Of a stretch of DNA of 47,597 nucleotides, positions 8,298-15,589 are shown one piece after another (positions within the stretch are counted from its first letter, which is position 1; each line of letters opens with the position of its first letter). The translations under genes and the position numbers were made by a program. Origin of the DNA: CAZAGO01 sp964485045 (GTDB lineage Archaea; Nanobdellota; Nanobdellia; Pacearchaeales; GW2011-AR1). The notes beneath the pieces are model-generated. The model was not told where the DNA came from. It saw nothing but the letters and a program-made list of their open reading frames with translations, and did not search any database. Where the stretch lies: NCBI GenBank assembly GCA_964485045.1, contig CAZAGO010000002.1, positions 1 to 47,597 of the forward strand. The letters are read 5' to 3'.

Positions 8298-8607
8298 TGA
8301 AAACAACCCCCTGGTTTTTTTCGATTTTCCTCAAATCTCTGAAGGGCAACTTTTTAATTGCCTCCGATGAAGTTGCATATTCAACTCCAAGATTTTTTTC
8401 TATTTTTATTTTTTTTAAAAGCCCATTTATTTTTTTTCTTCCAACATCTTCAAGTAGATTTCCGATTAAAACCATTTTTGCAGTATTTCTCATATCGCAG
8501 TAGAGGAGATTCATTTTAAAATAAGAGTTATCATATTGCTTAAAATCTTGAATAGGAGTTTGTATCTTAGAAATATTTTCAAAATATTCTAGTGCTCTTT
8601 TCTTCAT
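8284..8607 (-). CDS. Small ORF between rfcS and rfcL, C-terminus supplied by repeat
   Basis: A 107-aa ORF starting seven bases after the rfcS stop and overlapping the rfcL start by 14 bases. Residues 1 to about 67 are of unknown family (charged and helical, with LLYCDMRN and NLLEDVGRKK). From about residue 68 (KIEKNLGVEYATSSE) it runs through the 112-bp repeat shared with the pheS-pheT junction, so the C-terminal third is repeat-derived. Either the original gene was truncated by insertion of the repeat, or the repeat belongs to a translated spacer that couples rfcS to rfcL translation. Position and lack of stops support translation; function is unknown. Confidence 0.5.
   Translation of the reverse strand: MKKRALEYFENISKIQTPIQDFKQYDNSYFKMNLLYCDMRNTAKMVLIGNLLEDVGRKKINGLLKKIKIEKNLGVEYATSSEAIKKLPFRDLRKIEKNQGVVFNDLG
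8295..8406 (-). repeat. 112-bp repeat, copy 1 (upstream of rfcL)
   Basis: Identical at 110 of 112 positions to 20698-20809. The two differences are g/t at 8323 and g/t at 8360. Read on the minus strand it ends with GGGGGTTGTTTTCA and the rfcL ATG. It can form small hairpins (AGTTG/CAACT and GGCAA/TTGCC) and is open in the frame that encodes KIEKNLGVEY followed by IKKLPFRDLRKIEKNQG. Confidence 0.93.
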
Positions 8608-8613
8608 TTTCTC

Positions 8614-9576
8614 TTATTGCTTTCCTAATCCTGCAAGCACAAAACTTGCTAGGAGAGACTGCAATTGTACAAAAGGATCAGATCCTTCAACTATTCTAAA
8701 TTCAACTTCACCTGTTTTTTCGGTCAATTTTACTTTTATCTCTGGCTCTACTGAAAGGTTCCAAATTTCTTTTTGAATTGCTTTTATTACATCTTGTCCA
8801 GATATGCTCTCTCTTAGCATAATATCGAGAAGTTTTTCTTTTGCAGTTTGAAAATCTCCTGAAAGTGCATAATCTAAGACTATTTTGATATCTTTTGGTT
8901 TAGCATTTGAAATGACTGTTGATGCAAGTTCTGCTGAAATGTTTGGAGATATTGAAGCAGTTGCTTGTAATAAATTTGTAGCTCTACGGCAATCTCCTTC
9001 GCTTCCTTCATATATTATTTCAAGGGCTTCTGGAGAAAGGCTTACTTTTTCACTATCTGAAATCCTTTTAAGATATTTATCTACGTCTTTTTTTTCTAAG
9101 AGTTTAAATCTAAATATAGCGCATCTAGATTGAATCGGGTCTATTATCTTGCTTGAATAGTTACAAGAGAGAATAAATCTACAAGTGGAAGAATAATTTT
9201 CCATAGTTCTTCTTAGAGCTTGTTGGGCTTCTGGAGTAAGTGCGTCTGCTTCATCTAAAAAAATTACCTTGAAAGAAACATTTCCTAATGATTTTGTTCT
9301 TGCAAAATTTTTTACTTTTTCTCTTACTACATTTATTCCTCTTTCATCAGAAGCATTTAATTCTAGGTAATTTTCTCTCCAATTCTCCTTAAATAAATCT
9401 TTTACAATAATTAGTGCAAGAGTTGATTTTCCTGTTCCTGCAGGCCCTGCAAATAAAAGATGGGGTATACTTAATGAATTAGTCAGAGATTCAATTCTTT
9501 TAATTATGTCATCTTGTCCAACAACTTCAGAATATTTGGACGGACGATATTTTTCTGTCCAGATTTCGCTTGTCAT
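8614..9576 (-). CDS. rfcS: Replication factor C small subunit
   Basis: AAA+ clamp-loader subunit (320 aa, family length); four copies plus one RFC-L make the archaeal RFC pentamer. The N-terminus is TEKYRPSKYSEVVGQ. Walker A is GPAGTGKST, Walker B is IFLDEADALT, and the SRC motif is QSRCAIFRF. The C-terminal collar ends in a helical region. It is the first gene of rfcS-small ORF-rfcL, with a TATA box about 26 bases upstream of its ATG. Confidence 0.97.
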   Translation of the reverse strand: MTSEIWTEKYRPSKYSEVVGQDDIIKRIESLTNSLSIPHLLFAGPAGTGKSTLALIIVKDLFKENWRENYLELNASDERGINVVREKVKNFARTKSLGNVSFKVIFLDEADALTPEAQQALRRTMENYSSTCRFILSCNYSSKIIDPIQSRCAIFRFKLLEKKDVDKYLKRISDSEKVSLSPEALEIIYEGSEGDCRRATNLLQATASISPNISAELASTVISNAKPKDIKIVLDYALSGDFQTAKEKLLDIMLRESISGQDVIKAIQKEIWNLSVEPEIKVKLTEKTGEVEFRIVEGSDPFVQLQSLLASFVLAGLGKQ

Positions 9577-9597
9577 AATAGATTAGAAACAAAACCA

Positions 9598-9607
9598 CTT
9601 ATAAATA
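9598..9607 (-). promoter_or_regulatory. TATA box of the rfc cluster
   Basis: TATTTATAAG on the minus strand, centred about 26 bases upstream of the rfcS ATG. The spacing implies a leaderless or very short leader. Confidence 0.55.
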
Positions 9608-9657
9608 TTATGATGCTTAAAAACAGGATTTAAATTTATTTTTCTATTTTTTAAGAA

Positions 9658-9735
9658 CTATTTACTTCTGGCTTTTTTTAGCTTTCTTTTATGCTTTTCT
9701 TTTCGAAGTCTTTTTCTTTGCCATTTCCATCTCAT
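9658..9735 (-). CDS. rpl41e: Ribosomal protein L41e
   Basis: A 25-residue, almost wholly basic peptide starting MRWKWQRKRL and ending KKARSK. Length and pattern match eukaryotic and archaeal L41e (yeast L41 begins MRAKWRKKR and ends RARSK, also 25 aa) without gaps. A longer in-frame reading from an ATG at 9774 would add 13 basic residues; I chose the inner ATG because it reproduces the family length exactly. L41e lies at the subunit interface of the ribosome. It is easily missed by gene finders because of its size. Confidence 0.8.
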   Translation of the reverse strand: MRWKWQRKRLRKEKHKRKLKKARSK

Positions 9736-9892
9736 TTGGCGCTTCTTTTTCCATCTTCTACTTGATCTCTTCATAGGTTTTTTAGAAAGATTTTGTTTAA
9801 AAGGGTTTCGGTAAGATTTTTTTATTCTTTAAATGATAAAAATTCAGAAATAATCGGGTATTTTATTTTTTTATTATTCGTTTTTTATCGAT

Positions 9893-10954
9893 TTAATTTT
9901 CCATTTTCATTCTTTCTATTTCCGATTCAACTATTATTGCTTTGTCTTGATCCAAATGTTCTTTTAAATTACATTTGAGTATTTCTCCTAATCTTTCTTT
10001 TTCTCTTATTATTTTTGCAATTTCCGATTCAGTTAAGCTAGTTTTAGATAAGACTCTCCAGCCTTTTAATTCAGGTGGTGCAGGTTTACCTATGCAATCC
10101 AAAGCATTGAAAACTTTGTCTTTATCTAAAAGATCTTCATAAGAGAGAGCATCAAGAATAAGGATAGCTCTCTTATAATCGATATTGGCATAATCTTTTA
10201 CAATTAAATTAGTTTCTTTTTCAACATCCATAAGAATTTCTTTTAATCTTGTTTTTAGTAGAACCCCTTCATTTCCTATCTCTATTATTGTTTTTTTTAA
10301 TTCTTCAGAAATTTTTTGTATTACTTTTCCTTTTTGAATGGTTTTTATTGCTTGATGAAGACTTATATAATTTCTTATTTCTAATTTATTTAATCTTTCT
10401 AAATAGTTTTCAAATAATTCTCTTTGTCTTTCTAAAATCTGTATATTCTCGCTGGATTTTCTTAAAATATCGGAGGTATTTTTTAAAATATGTTTTCTAT
10501 TTTTATAAAAAATAGTTGTCTCTTTTTTTCTTTCAGAAATAGCAATTACTAAACTTCCTATTTGTTTTGCAGTTCTTTCGGCTGCTTTGTGTCTTGTTCC
10601 TGTTTCAGAGGTCTTTATTCTTATGCTAGGGCTTAGTTGAACATTGACAAGATTTATTCTTTTCATATCTTTTGAAAGAATTATAGCACCATCCATTTTA
10701 CTTAATTCTACTACCTTTTGTGGGCTGAATTTCGCATTTACTCTAAATCCTCCATCAACTATAGGATTTAACTCATCATTTTCAGCAACTATTAAAGCTC
10801 CTTTTCCAGCTTTGACTATTCCATCAATTGCAGTTCTAAGGTTAGTTCCTGGAGAAATAAGCCTAAGGATAGAATAAAATTCTTCATCTGGCACTCTATT
10901 GTTTGCTTCTTTTTTTTCAATTATTCTTTGTTGAATTTCTTTCTTTTCTGACAT
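9893..10954 (-). CDS. disA: DisA-type diadenylate cyclase
   Basis: 353 aa, the usual length of bacterial DisA (about 357). The N-terminal DAC domain has the DGA motif (MDGAIILS, 88-90) and the second nucleotide motif TRHKAAERTAKQ (121-123 RHK, where bacterial DisA usually has RHR). A helical linker covers about 145-285, and a C-terminal helix-hairpin-helix region contains PELKGWRVLSKTSLTESEI. DisA makes c-di-AMP from two ATP and scans for branched DNA in bacteria. Archaea that make c-di-AMP usually use the unrelated-architecture DacZ; a full-length DisA here suggests transfer from bacteria (inference). The next gene on the strand, nth, is a DNA-repair enzyme, but the genes are separated by 67 bases. 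Confidence 0.9.
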   Translation of the reverse strand: MSEKKEIQQRIIEKKEANNRVPDEEFYSILRLISPGTNLRTAIDGIVKAGKGALIVAENDELNPIVDGGFRVNAKFSPQKVVELSKMDGAIILSKDMKRINLVNVQLSPSIRIKTSETGTRHKAAERTAKQIGSLVIAISERKKETTIFYKNRKHILKNTSDILRKSSENIQILERQRELFENYLERLNKLEIRNYISLHQAIKTIQKGKVIQKISEELKKTIIEIGNEGVLLKTRLKEILMDVEKETNLIVKDYANIDYKRAILILDALSYEDLLDKDKVFNALDCIGKPAPPELKGWRVLSKTSLTESEIAKIIREKERLGEILKCNLKEHLDQDKAIIVESEIERMKMEN

Positions 10955-11021
10955 TTTTAAATTGGGTTTTTAATTTCTTCTTCTTAATAAATCCTTTGAT
11001 ATTCCTTTTAAGGAAAGACTT

Positions 11022-11675
11022 TTATCTTCTTTTTTTTACGTTGTTCTTTTTACAGTATTCTTCTATTGGGCATTTACTACAGAGAGGGGAAATAGGTTTG
11101 CATATTGTTTTTCCAAATAAGACGAATATAGAATTAAATTCTTTCCAGTACCTTTTGTTTAATATTTTTTCAAGTTCTTTTTCGGTTTGTTCAGGATTCT
11201 TTGTTTTTACCCACCCTATTCTATTTGGAATTCTATGGCAATGCGTGTCTATTGGAAGGACTTGTTTTCCATATGCAAATGAAAGCACAATATTTGCAGT
11301 TTTTGGGCCAATACCTTTTATTGAAAGAAGTTCCTCTTTATCATTTGGAACTTTTCCTTTGTATTTTTTTAAAATTATATTCGAAACTTCTTTTATTGTT
11401 CTCGCCTTTTTTTTATAATGTCCTGATGAAAAAATTAATTTTTCAATTTTTTTGAGAGGGAGTTTTGAAATGCTTTCGGGGGTTTCTGCAATAGCAAAAA
11501 GAGAATTTGAGGCTTTTTCGGTGTTGCTGTCCTGCGTACGCAGAGACAGGAGGCAAGAAATTAATATTTTAAATGCATTAGGTTTTTTTCTCATTCTATT
11601 TAAAGTAGTTCTTTCCGAATAGTTAAAATGTCTTCCAAGAATTTCCATAATTTTTGATACTTCTTTTTCAATCAT
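11022..11675 (-). CDS. nth: Endonuclease III (DNA glycosylase/AP lyase)
   Basis: Base-excision repair enzyme for oxidised pyrimidines. The HhH motif is LLSIKGIGPKTANIVLSFAYG with the catalytic lysine in GPKTA and the catalytic aspartate in PIDTHCHRIPNR. The 4Fe-4S loop is complete, C-x6-C-x2-C-x5-C (CKPISPLCSKCPIEEYC). Length (217 aa) is normal. Its start overlaps the 3' end of the upstream acyl-CoA synthetase alpha gene by eight bases, so the two are probably co-transcribed. Ordinary archaeal Nth. Confidence 0.95.
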   Translation of the reverse strand: MIEKEVSKIMEILGRHFNYSERTTLNRMRKKPNAFKILISCLLSLRTQDSNTEKASNSLFAIAETPESISKLPLKKIEKLIFSSGHYKKKARTIKEVSNIILKKYKGKVPNDKEELLSIKGIGPKTANIVLSFAYGKQVLPIDTHCHRIPNRIGWVKTKNPEQTEKELEKILNKRYWKEFNSIFVLFGKTICKPISPLCSKCPIEEYCKKNNVKKRR

Positions 11676-12933
11676 TTTTTATTTTCAATTTTTCTAAACT
11701 ATTCTTTATTCTATTGAAATATATAAAATTATTTTTTTCTAGTATTTCTCCTGCTTTTTTTATAGAATTTTCTCCAAGAAGATAAGTTATCGTTTTTCTT
11801 TTGTTACAATTTTTTATTATCTTTTTAACAGTTTCTTCAGGTTCGGACATTCTTTGAGGAGTTAAAACAACTATTAATAAATCATACTTATAATCTTTGT
11901 TTATTTTTTTTATTGCTTCTTCATAATTTTTAGCTTCGGCGGTGCCTAAAATATCTAAAGGATTAGATTCTTTTAGAGTTATTAATTTTAAGCCTTTTTT
12001 TTCACAATAATCAGCAAGTAATGCTCCTGCTCCTCCAGCATTTGTGAGCAAAATAGTTTTTTCTCCTTTGATAGATATTTCTTTTGCTTTTTGAGGAGAG
12101 ATTTTAAGTGCCGAACATAAAAATTCTTCTTGAATTATTTCTGCTTGTCTGAATGCTCCTTGATAAACTTTAAATTCTGTAGCAAGACTTCCAGTATGGC
12201 TTATTGCTGCTTTTGAACCTTGTTCTGAGCTTCCCGCTTTAATTACTATTATTTGTTTTTTGCATCTTTTGCATAAATCTATAAATTTTTTTCCGCGTTC
12301 AAGTCTTTCAATATACAAAATTATTTTTTTTGTTTTTCTATCTTTTTCAAAATAATCTATAAATTCGTTGAAGCTTAAATCTGCCATGTTTCCAAGACTT
12401 ACAAATCCTGAAAAGCCTATTTTTGAAGAAGCAGAAATATCTGCAGCAAAACTCCATAATGCTCCACTTTGGCTTATGAAAGCAACATCTCCTTTTTTGG
12501 CACTTAAATTTGAAAAAGTTAAATCAAGGTTGAGATGAGGATTTGCAATACCAAAACAATTAGGACCTAAAATTCTTATTTGGAATTTTTTGGCTATTTT
12601 TTTTATTTTTTCTTCTAATTTAAAATTTCCTTGCTCTGAAAAACCTGCAGATATAATTATAACACTTTTTATTCTTTTTTTGTAACATTTTTTTAATATG
12701 CTAGGGATTGTTATAGAAGGAGTAGCAATAATTGCCAAGTTTATTGTCTTTGAAAATTTTTCAACTGAAGGATAACATTTTTTTTCAAAAATAAAATTAT
12801 AAGCAGGATTTATAGGTATAACATTTCCCTTAAATCTTCTTAATTTATCCATAATTACCCCTCCAACCTTTTTATTATTTTCAGAAGCTCCTATGACAGC
12901 AATTGTTTTAGGGTTTAGAAAATCATTAATCAT
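11668..12933 (-). CDS. acdA: ADP-forming acyl-CoA synthetase, alpha subunit
   Basis: 421 aa. The N-terminal CoA-binding Rossmann domain has TIAVIGASENNKKVGG; the middle succinyl-CoA-synthetase-like domains contain ILGPNCFGIANP and ISQSGALWSFAADIS; the phospho-histidine loop is ISHTGSLA. The enzyme converts acyl-CoA, ADP and Pi to the acid, CoA and ATP, the usual energy-conserving step of fermentative archaea, together with the ATP-grasp beta subunit encoded divergently. At 421 aa it is slightly shorter than typical alpha subunits (about 460), mainly at the C-terminus. Confidence 0.9.
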   Translation of the reverse strand: MINDFLNPKTIAVIGASENNKKVGGVIMDKLRRFKGNVIPINPAYNFIFEKKCYPSVEKFSKTINLAIIATPSITIPSILKKCYKKRIKSVIIISAGFSEQGNFKLEEKIKKIAKKFQIRILGPNCFGIANPHLNLDLTFSNLSAKKGDVAFISQSGALWSFAADISASSKIGFSGFVSLGNMADLSFNEFIDYFEKDRKTKKIILYIERLERGKKFIDLCKRCKKQIIVIKAGSSEQGSKAAISHTGSLATEFKVYQGAFRQAEIIQEEFLCSALKISPQKAKEISIKGEKTILLTNAGGAGALLADYCEKKGLKLITLKESNPLDILGTAEAKNYEEAIKKINKDYKYDLLIVVLTPQRMSEPEETVKKIIKNCNKRKTITYLLGENSIKKAGEILEKNNFIYFNRIKNSLEKLKIKND

Positions 12934-12950
12934 TCTTTTGATTGGAAAAG

Positions 12951-12960
12951 TATATATAAA
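12951..12960. promoter_or_regulatory. Shared TATA box for acdA and acdB
   Basis: TATATATAAA lies centrally between the divergent starts, about 23 bases from the acdA ATG (12933) and 25 from the acdB ATG (12981). Either strand can be read as a TATA box, so one element could serve both genes and keep the subunits matched. Confidence 0.45.
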
Positions 12961-12980
12961 TAAATTTCCTTTTGATTTTT

Positions 12981-13586
12981 ATGTTTTATTCAGAAAGAAA
13001 AGCCGAAGATTTTTTAGAAAAAAAAGGTTTTAATGTTGTTAGACGAGCATTTGTTAAGAATGAGGAAGAATTAGGCCCGATTTTGGATAAATTTAATTTC
13101 CCGGTGGTTATGAAAGTTTCTGGAAAGAAGATTGTTCATAAGAATACTTTAGGAGGAATTATAACTGGGATTAAGAATAAAGAGAACGCAAGAGTTTCTT
13201 TTTCAAAATTAAAAAAAATTAAGGGGTTTGAAGGAGTAATGTTACAAGAACAGATAAAAGGAAAAGAAGTTTTAATAGGTGTAAAAAAAACAATTGATTT
13301 TGGGTATTCTGTATGTTTTGGAACTGGAGGAATTTATACTGAAAAAACAAAAGACATATCTTTTAGAATTTCTCCATTTGATGAATTAGAAGCGGAGAGA
13401 ATGATTTCAGAAACGGTTATTTCTAAAAAATTAAAAAGAGAAGAAAAAAAAGCAATAAGGATAAATCTTTGTAAAATTTGTAGAGTTTTAGAAAAAAATT
13501 CAAATATTCTTGAATTGGATATAAATCCTCTTATTGTTGAGGGTTCACAAGCAGTTGTTGTTGATGCAAGAATTGTCTTTAAATAA
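12981..13586 (+). CDS. acdB: ADP-forming acyl-CoA synthetase, beta subunit (ATP-grasp)
   Basis: 201 aa from the ATG at 12981; an upstream ATT codon in frame is not used here. The ATP-grasp_5 fold shows PVVMKVSGKKIVHKNTLGG, the glycine loop GTGGIYTEKTKD and the metal-binding end LELDINPLIV. It binds ADP/ATP and partners the alpha subunit transcribed the other way from a 47-base divergent intergenic region. The family is usually about 220-235 aa, so it is compact but complete in motifs. Confidence 0.9.
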   Translation: MFYSERKAEDFLEKKGFNVVRRAFVKNEEELGPILDKFNFPVVMKVSGKKIVHKNTLGGIITGIKNKENARVSFSKLKKIKGFEGVMLQEQIKGKEVLIGVKKTIDFGYSVCFGTGGIYTEKTKDISFRISPFDELEAERMISETVISKKLKREEKKAIRINLCKICRVLEKNSNILELDINPLIVEGSQAVVVDARIVFK

Positions 13587-13627
13587 GATTAGAATAAACT
13601 TTTAAACTTCAAATTGATTTATTTAAA

Positions 13628-14656
13628 ATGAAAATAGCATTTTTATACAATGTTAAGATTATTTCTCCTTCTTTAACTGATGAAAAAGCTCAGATATATG
13701 CAGAATTTGATGCGCCTTCTACTATTGAGGGTATAAAAAAGGCAATAGAATCTAACGGACATAAAGTTCATATGGTTGAAGCTGATGAGAATGCTTACTT
13801 AAAACTAAAAAAACTAAAAGAAAACAATCAAGTTGATTTGGTTTTTAATATTTCAGAAGGATTTTATGGGGAAGCGAGAGAAGCACAGATTCCAGCAATG
13901 TTAGAAATGCTTAAAATTCCTTATACGGGTTCTGGTCCACAGACACTTGCAATAACTTTAGATAAAGCAAGAACAAAAGAAGTTCTTAAATATTATAATG
14001 TTCCTTGTTCAGAGTTTCAGGTTTTTTATTCTGAAAAAAATAGTTTAAGAAAAGGTTTGAGATTTCCTTTAATTATAAAACCAATTAGAGAGGGTTCAAG
14101 TAAGGGAATAATGGATAATTCTATAGTTAAGAATAAAAAAGATTTAATTAAAAAAGTTAGAGAAGTTACTACAAAATTTAAACAACCAGTTGTAGCAGAA
14201 GAATTTCTTGAAGGTAGAGAGTTTACTGTTGGACTGATAAATAAAAAAGGGGCAATAGAAACTCTTCCAATAATAGAAGTTAGGTTTGATGATTTGCCTA
14301 AAGGAATGAATAAAATAGATTCTTATGAATCAAAATGGTTTTATGATGATCCTTCAAAGGGCTTAGATCCTCTTGTTTGTCCAGCTAAAATAAATAAGAA
14401 GCTTGAAAGAAAAATAATTGAGACTTGTATTAATGCTTTTAAATTTCTTGGTTGTAAGGATATGGCTCGAATGGATTTGAGAATGGATAAAAAAGGGATA
14501 CCAAAAATTCTTGATGTTAATTCTTTGCCAGGTTTAATTCCAGACCCAAAAGAAAATTCTAGATTTCCAAGAGCAGCAAGAACTGCTGGAATAAAGTATG
14601 AAGATTTAATCGGAATGATAATTAATTCTGCAAAGAGAAGATACGGATTGAAATAA
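13628..14656 (+). CDS. D-alanine-D-alanine ligase-like ATP-grasp enzyme
   Basis: 342 aa with the Ddl arrangement. The N-terminal domain has FNISEGFYGEAREAQIPAML and PYTGSGPQTLAITLDKARTK. The central ATP-grasp part has FPLIIKPIREGSSKGI and EEFLEGREFTVGLI. The C-terminal part has MARMDLRMD and ILDVNSLPGLIP (metal and phosphate residues). Bacterial Ddl joins two D-alanines for peptidoglycan; in an archaeon without visible murein genes the substrate is uncertain and may be another amino acid or peptide. It starts 41 bases after acdB and has an upstream AAACTTTTAAAC element that may be its own promoter. Confidence 0.85.
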   Translation: MKIAFLYNVKIISPSLTDEKAQIYAEFDAPSTIEGIKKAIESNGHKVHMVEADENAYLKLKKLKENNQVDLVFNISEGFYGEAREAQIPAMLEMLKIPYTGSGPQTLAITLDKARTKEVLKYYNVPCSEFQVFYSEKNSLRKGLRFPLIIKPIREGSSKGIMDNSIVKNKKDLIKKVREVTTKFKQPVVAEEFLEGREFTVGLINKKGAIETLPIIEVRFDDLPKGMNKIDSYESKWFYDDPSKGLDPLVCPAKINKKLERKIIETCINAFKFLGCKDMARMDLRMDKKGIPKILDVNSLPGLIPDPKENSRFPRAARTAGIKYEDLIGMIINSAKRRYGLK

Positions 14657-14700
14657 GAATATTTTTAAACTTTCTCTGGAATAGTTGAATGTTGTGGTTC

Positions 14701-14847
14701 CGTAGCTCAGCTTGGTTAAAATGCTACAGCATAAACCAATCTAAACATAAATATTAAATAGTGATTAAATTCTTTCAATTATATTATGGCCTCGTAGCTC
14801 AGCTTGGTTAAAATGCTACAGCATAAACCAATCTAAACATAAATATT
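14701..14847 (+). repeat. 55-bp direct repeat, left of gap
   Basis: 14701-14755 and 14793-14847 are identical 55-mers starting CGTAGCTCAG and ending ATAAATATT; the second ends at the gap. Confidence 0.9.
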
Positions 14848-14947
14848 NNNNNNNNNNNNNNNNNNNNNNNNNNNNNNNNNNNNNNNNNNNNNNNNNNNNN
14901 NNNNNNNNNNNNNNNNNNNNNNNNNNNNNNNNNNNNNNNNNNNNNNN
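14848..14947. other. Assembly gap (100 N)
   Basis: Nominal 100-N gap inside the tRNA-like locus, bounded on both sides by exact 55-bp repeats. Confidence 0.95.
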
Positions 14948-15099
14948 CAGCGTTTTTTGGAACATAGCTAAAGTTCTAAGAACTTTTGTCTCAAATCCCC
15001 TCGAGGCCATAAAGATTTGAACCTTGGTTGTGTTTCAAGAGTTTCAGCGTTTTTTGGAACATAGCTAAAGTTCTAAGAACTTTTGTCTCAAATCCCCTC
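14948..15099 (+). repeat. 55-bp direct repeat, right of gap
   Basis: 14948-15002 and 15045-15099 are identical 55-mers starting CAGCGTTTTTT and ending AATCCCCTC. The spacer holds GATTTGAACC, a tRNA box B on the minus strand, so a second tRNA-like piece in the other orientation may be present. Confidence 0.9.
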
Positions 15100-15133
15100 A
15101 ATTTTTATCTTTTTAGAATTTAAAAAAAATAAA

Positions 15134-15156
15134 GTGCCTATTTTTTCAATAGGCAC
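15134..15156 (-). terminator. Hairpin followed by T-tract
   Basis: Perfect nine-base stem GTGCCTATT/AATAGGCAC with a five-base loop. On the minus strand it is followed by TTTATTTTTTTT, as in an intrinsic terminator, about 50 bases past the stop of the winged-helix gene. Confidence 0.55.
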
Positions 15157-15206
15157 ATTTACAATTAAATAAAAATATATTATTCAGAGGGCGGTAGTAA
15201 TCACCT

Positions 15207-15473
15207 CTACCTTATCAGCTTTTGGATCTCTTCGATTGCGTTTGCAACCTCGCGTCCTTTTTTGGTTAGTTGTATCACCTTGATTCGTCCTCTTTTCTCA
15301 AAAACAACCAACTTTAGCTCTTCTAAAGTTTGCAGTATCTTTACTGCATGGCTATAAGTACAATCTACTTCTTTAGCCAAAATACTACCATATCTCATCC
15401 TTGTATTCTTCTTCAAGCAAACCAACATTAAAGCAGGTTTTCTCCTGAAAAAGACATCGAAATTGTCTTTCAT
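15207..15473 (-). CDS. Winged-helix DNA-binding protein, 88 aa
   Basis: A single MarR/ArsR-like winged helix. Helices are followed by the recognition region CTYSHAVKILQTLEELKLV (about 38-56) and the wing VFEKRGRIKVIQLTKKGREVA (about 57-77), the typical pattern of small archaeal transcription regulators. No ligand or metal site is visible. It stands alone; the phosphoesterase gene is divergent 117 bases away. Target unknown. Confidence 0.75.
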   Translation of the reverse strand: MKDNFDVFFRRKPALMLVCLKKNTRMRYGSILAKEVDCTYSHAVKILQTLEELKLVVFEKRGRIKVIQLTKKGREVANAIEEIQKLIR

Positions 15474-15589
15474 CTTGGATATGGATATTTTAATGTATAT
15501 TATGTGATAGGTATTTACTTATAAATCTTTTGCAAGCATTCTTTTCAAAAAATCATTATGTTTATTAATTTAAATTCTTTTTGAAATCT

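Larger units (their letters stand above)
14696..15010 (+). tRNA. tRNA-like locus interrupted by gap, isotype unknown
   Basis: GTAGCTCAGCTTGGTTA (14702-14718 and 14794-14810) is a textbook tRNA box A/D-loop. The second copy is preceded by GGCCTCG (14788-14794), and after the gap CGAGGCC (15001-15007) pairs with it exactly as a seven-base acceptor stem, with TCAAATCCCC before it like a T-loop. AAGTTC-TAA-GAACTT around 14970-14986 could be a long variable arm. However, the D- and T-stems do not pair well and the anticodon is not identifiable. It may be an intron-bearing tRNA whose middle is missing, or a pseudo-tRNA. The first copy has a different acceptor (GGTTCCG). Confidence 0.4.

Noticed and set aside
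8298..8306. TTG start for rfcL (and the matching TTG for pheT)
   Set aside because: It lies in the shared repeat, adds only three residues, and the following ATG gives the family N-terminus in rfcL.
14701..15099. CRISPR array from the paired 55-bp repeats
   Set aside because: Only two copies on each side, different repeats left and right, tRNA-like content, and no cas genes in the window.
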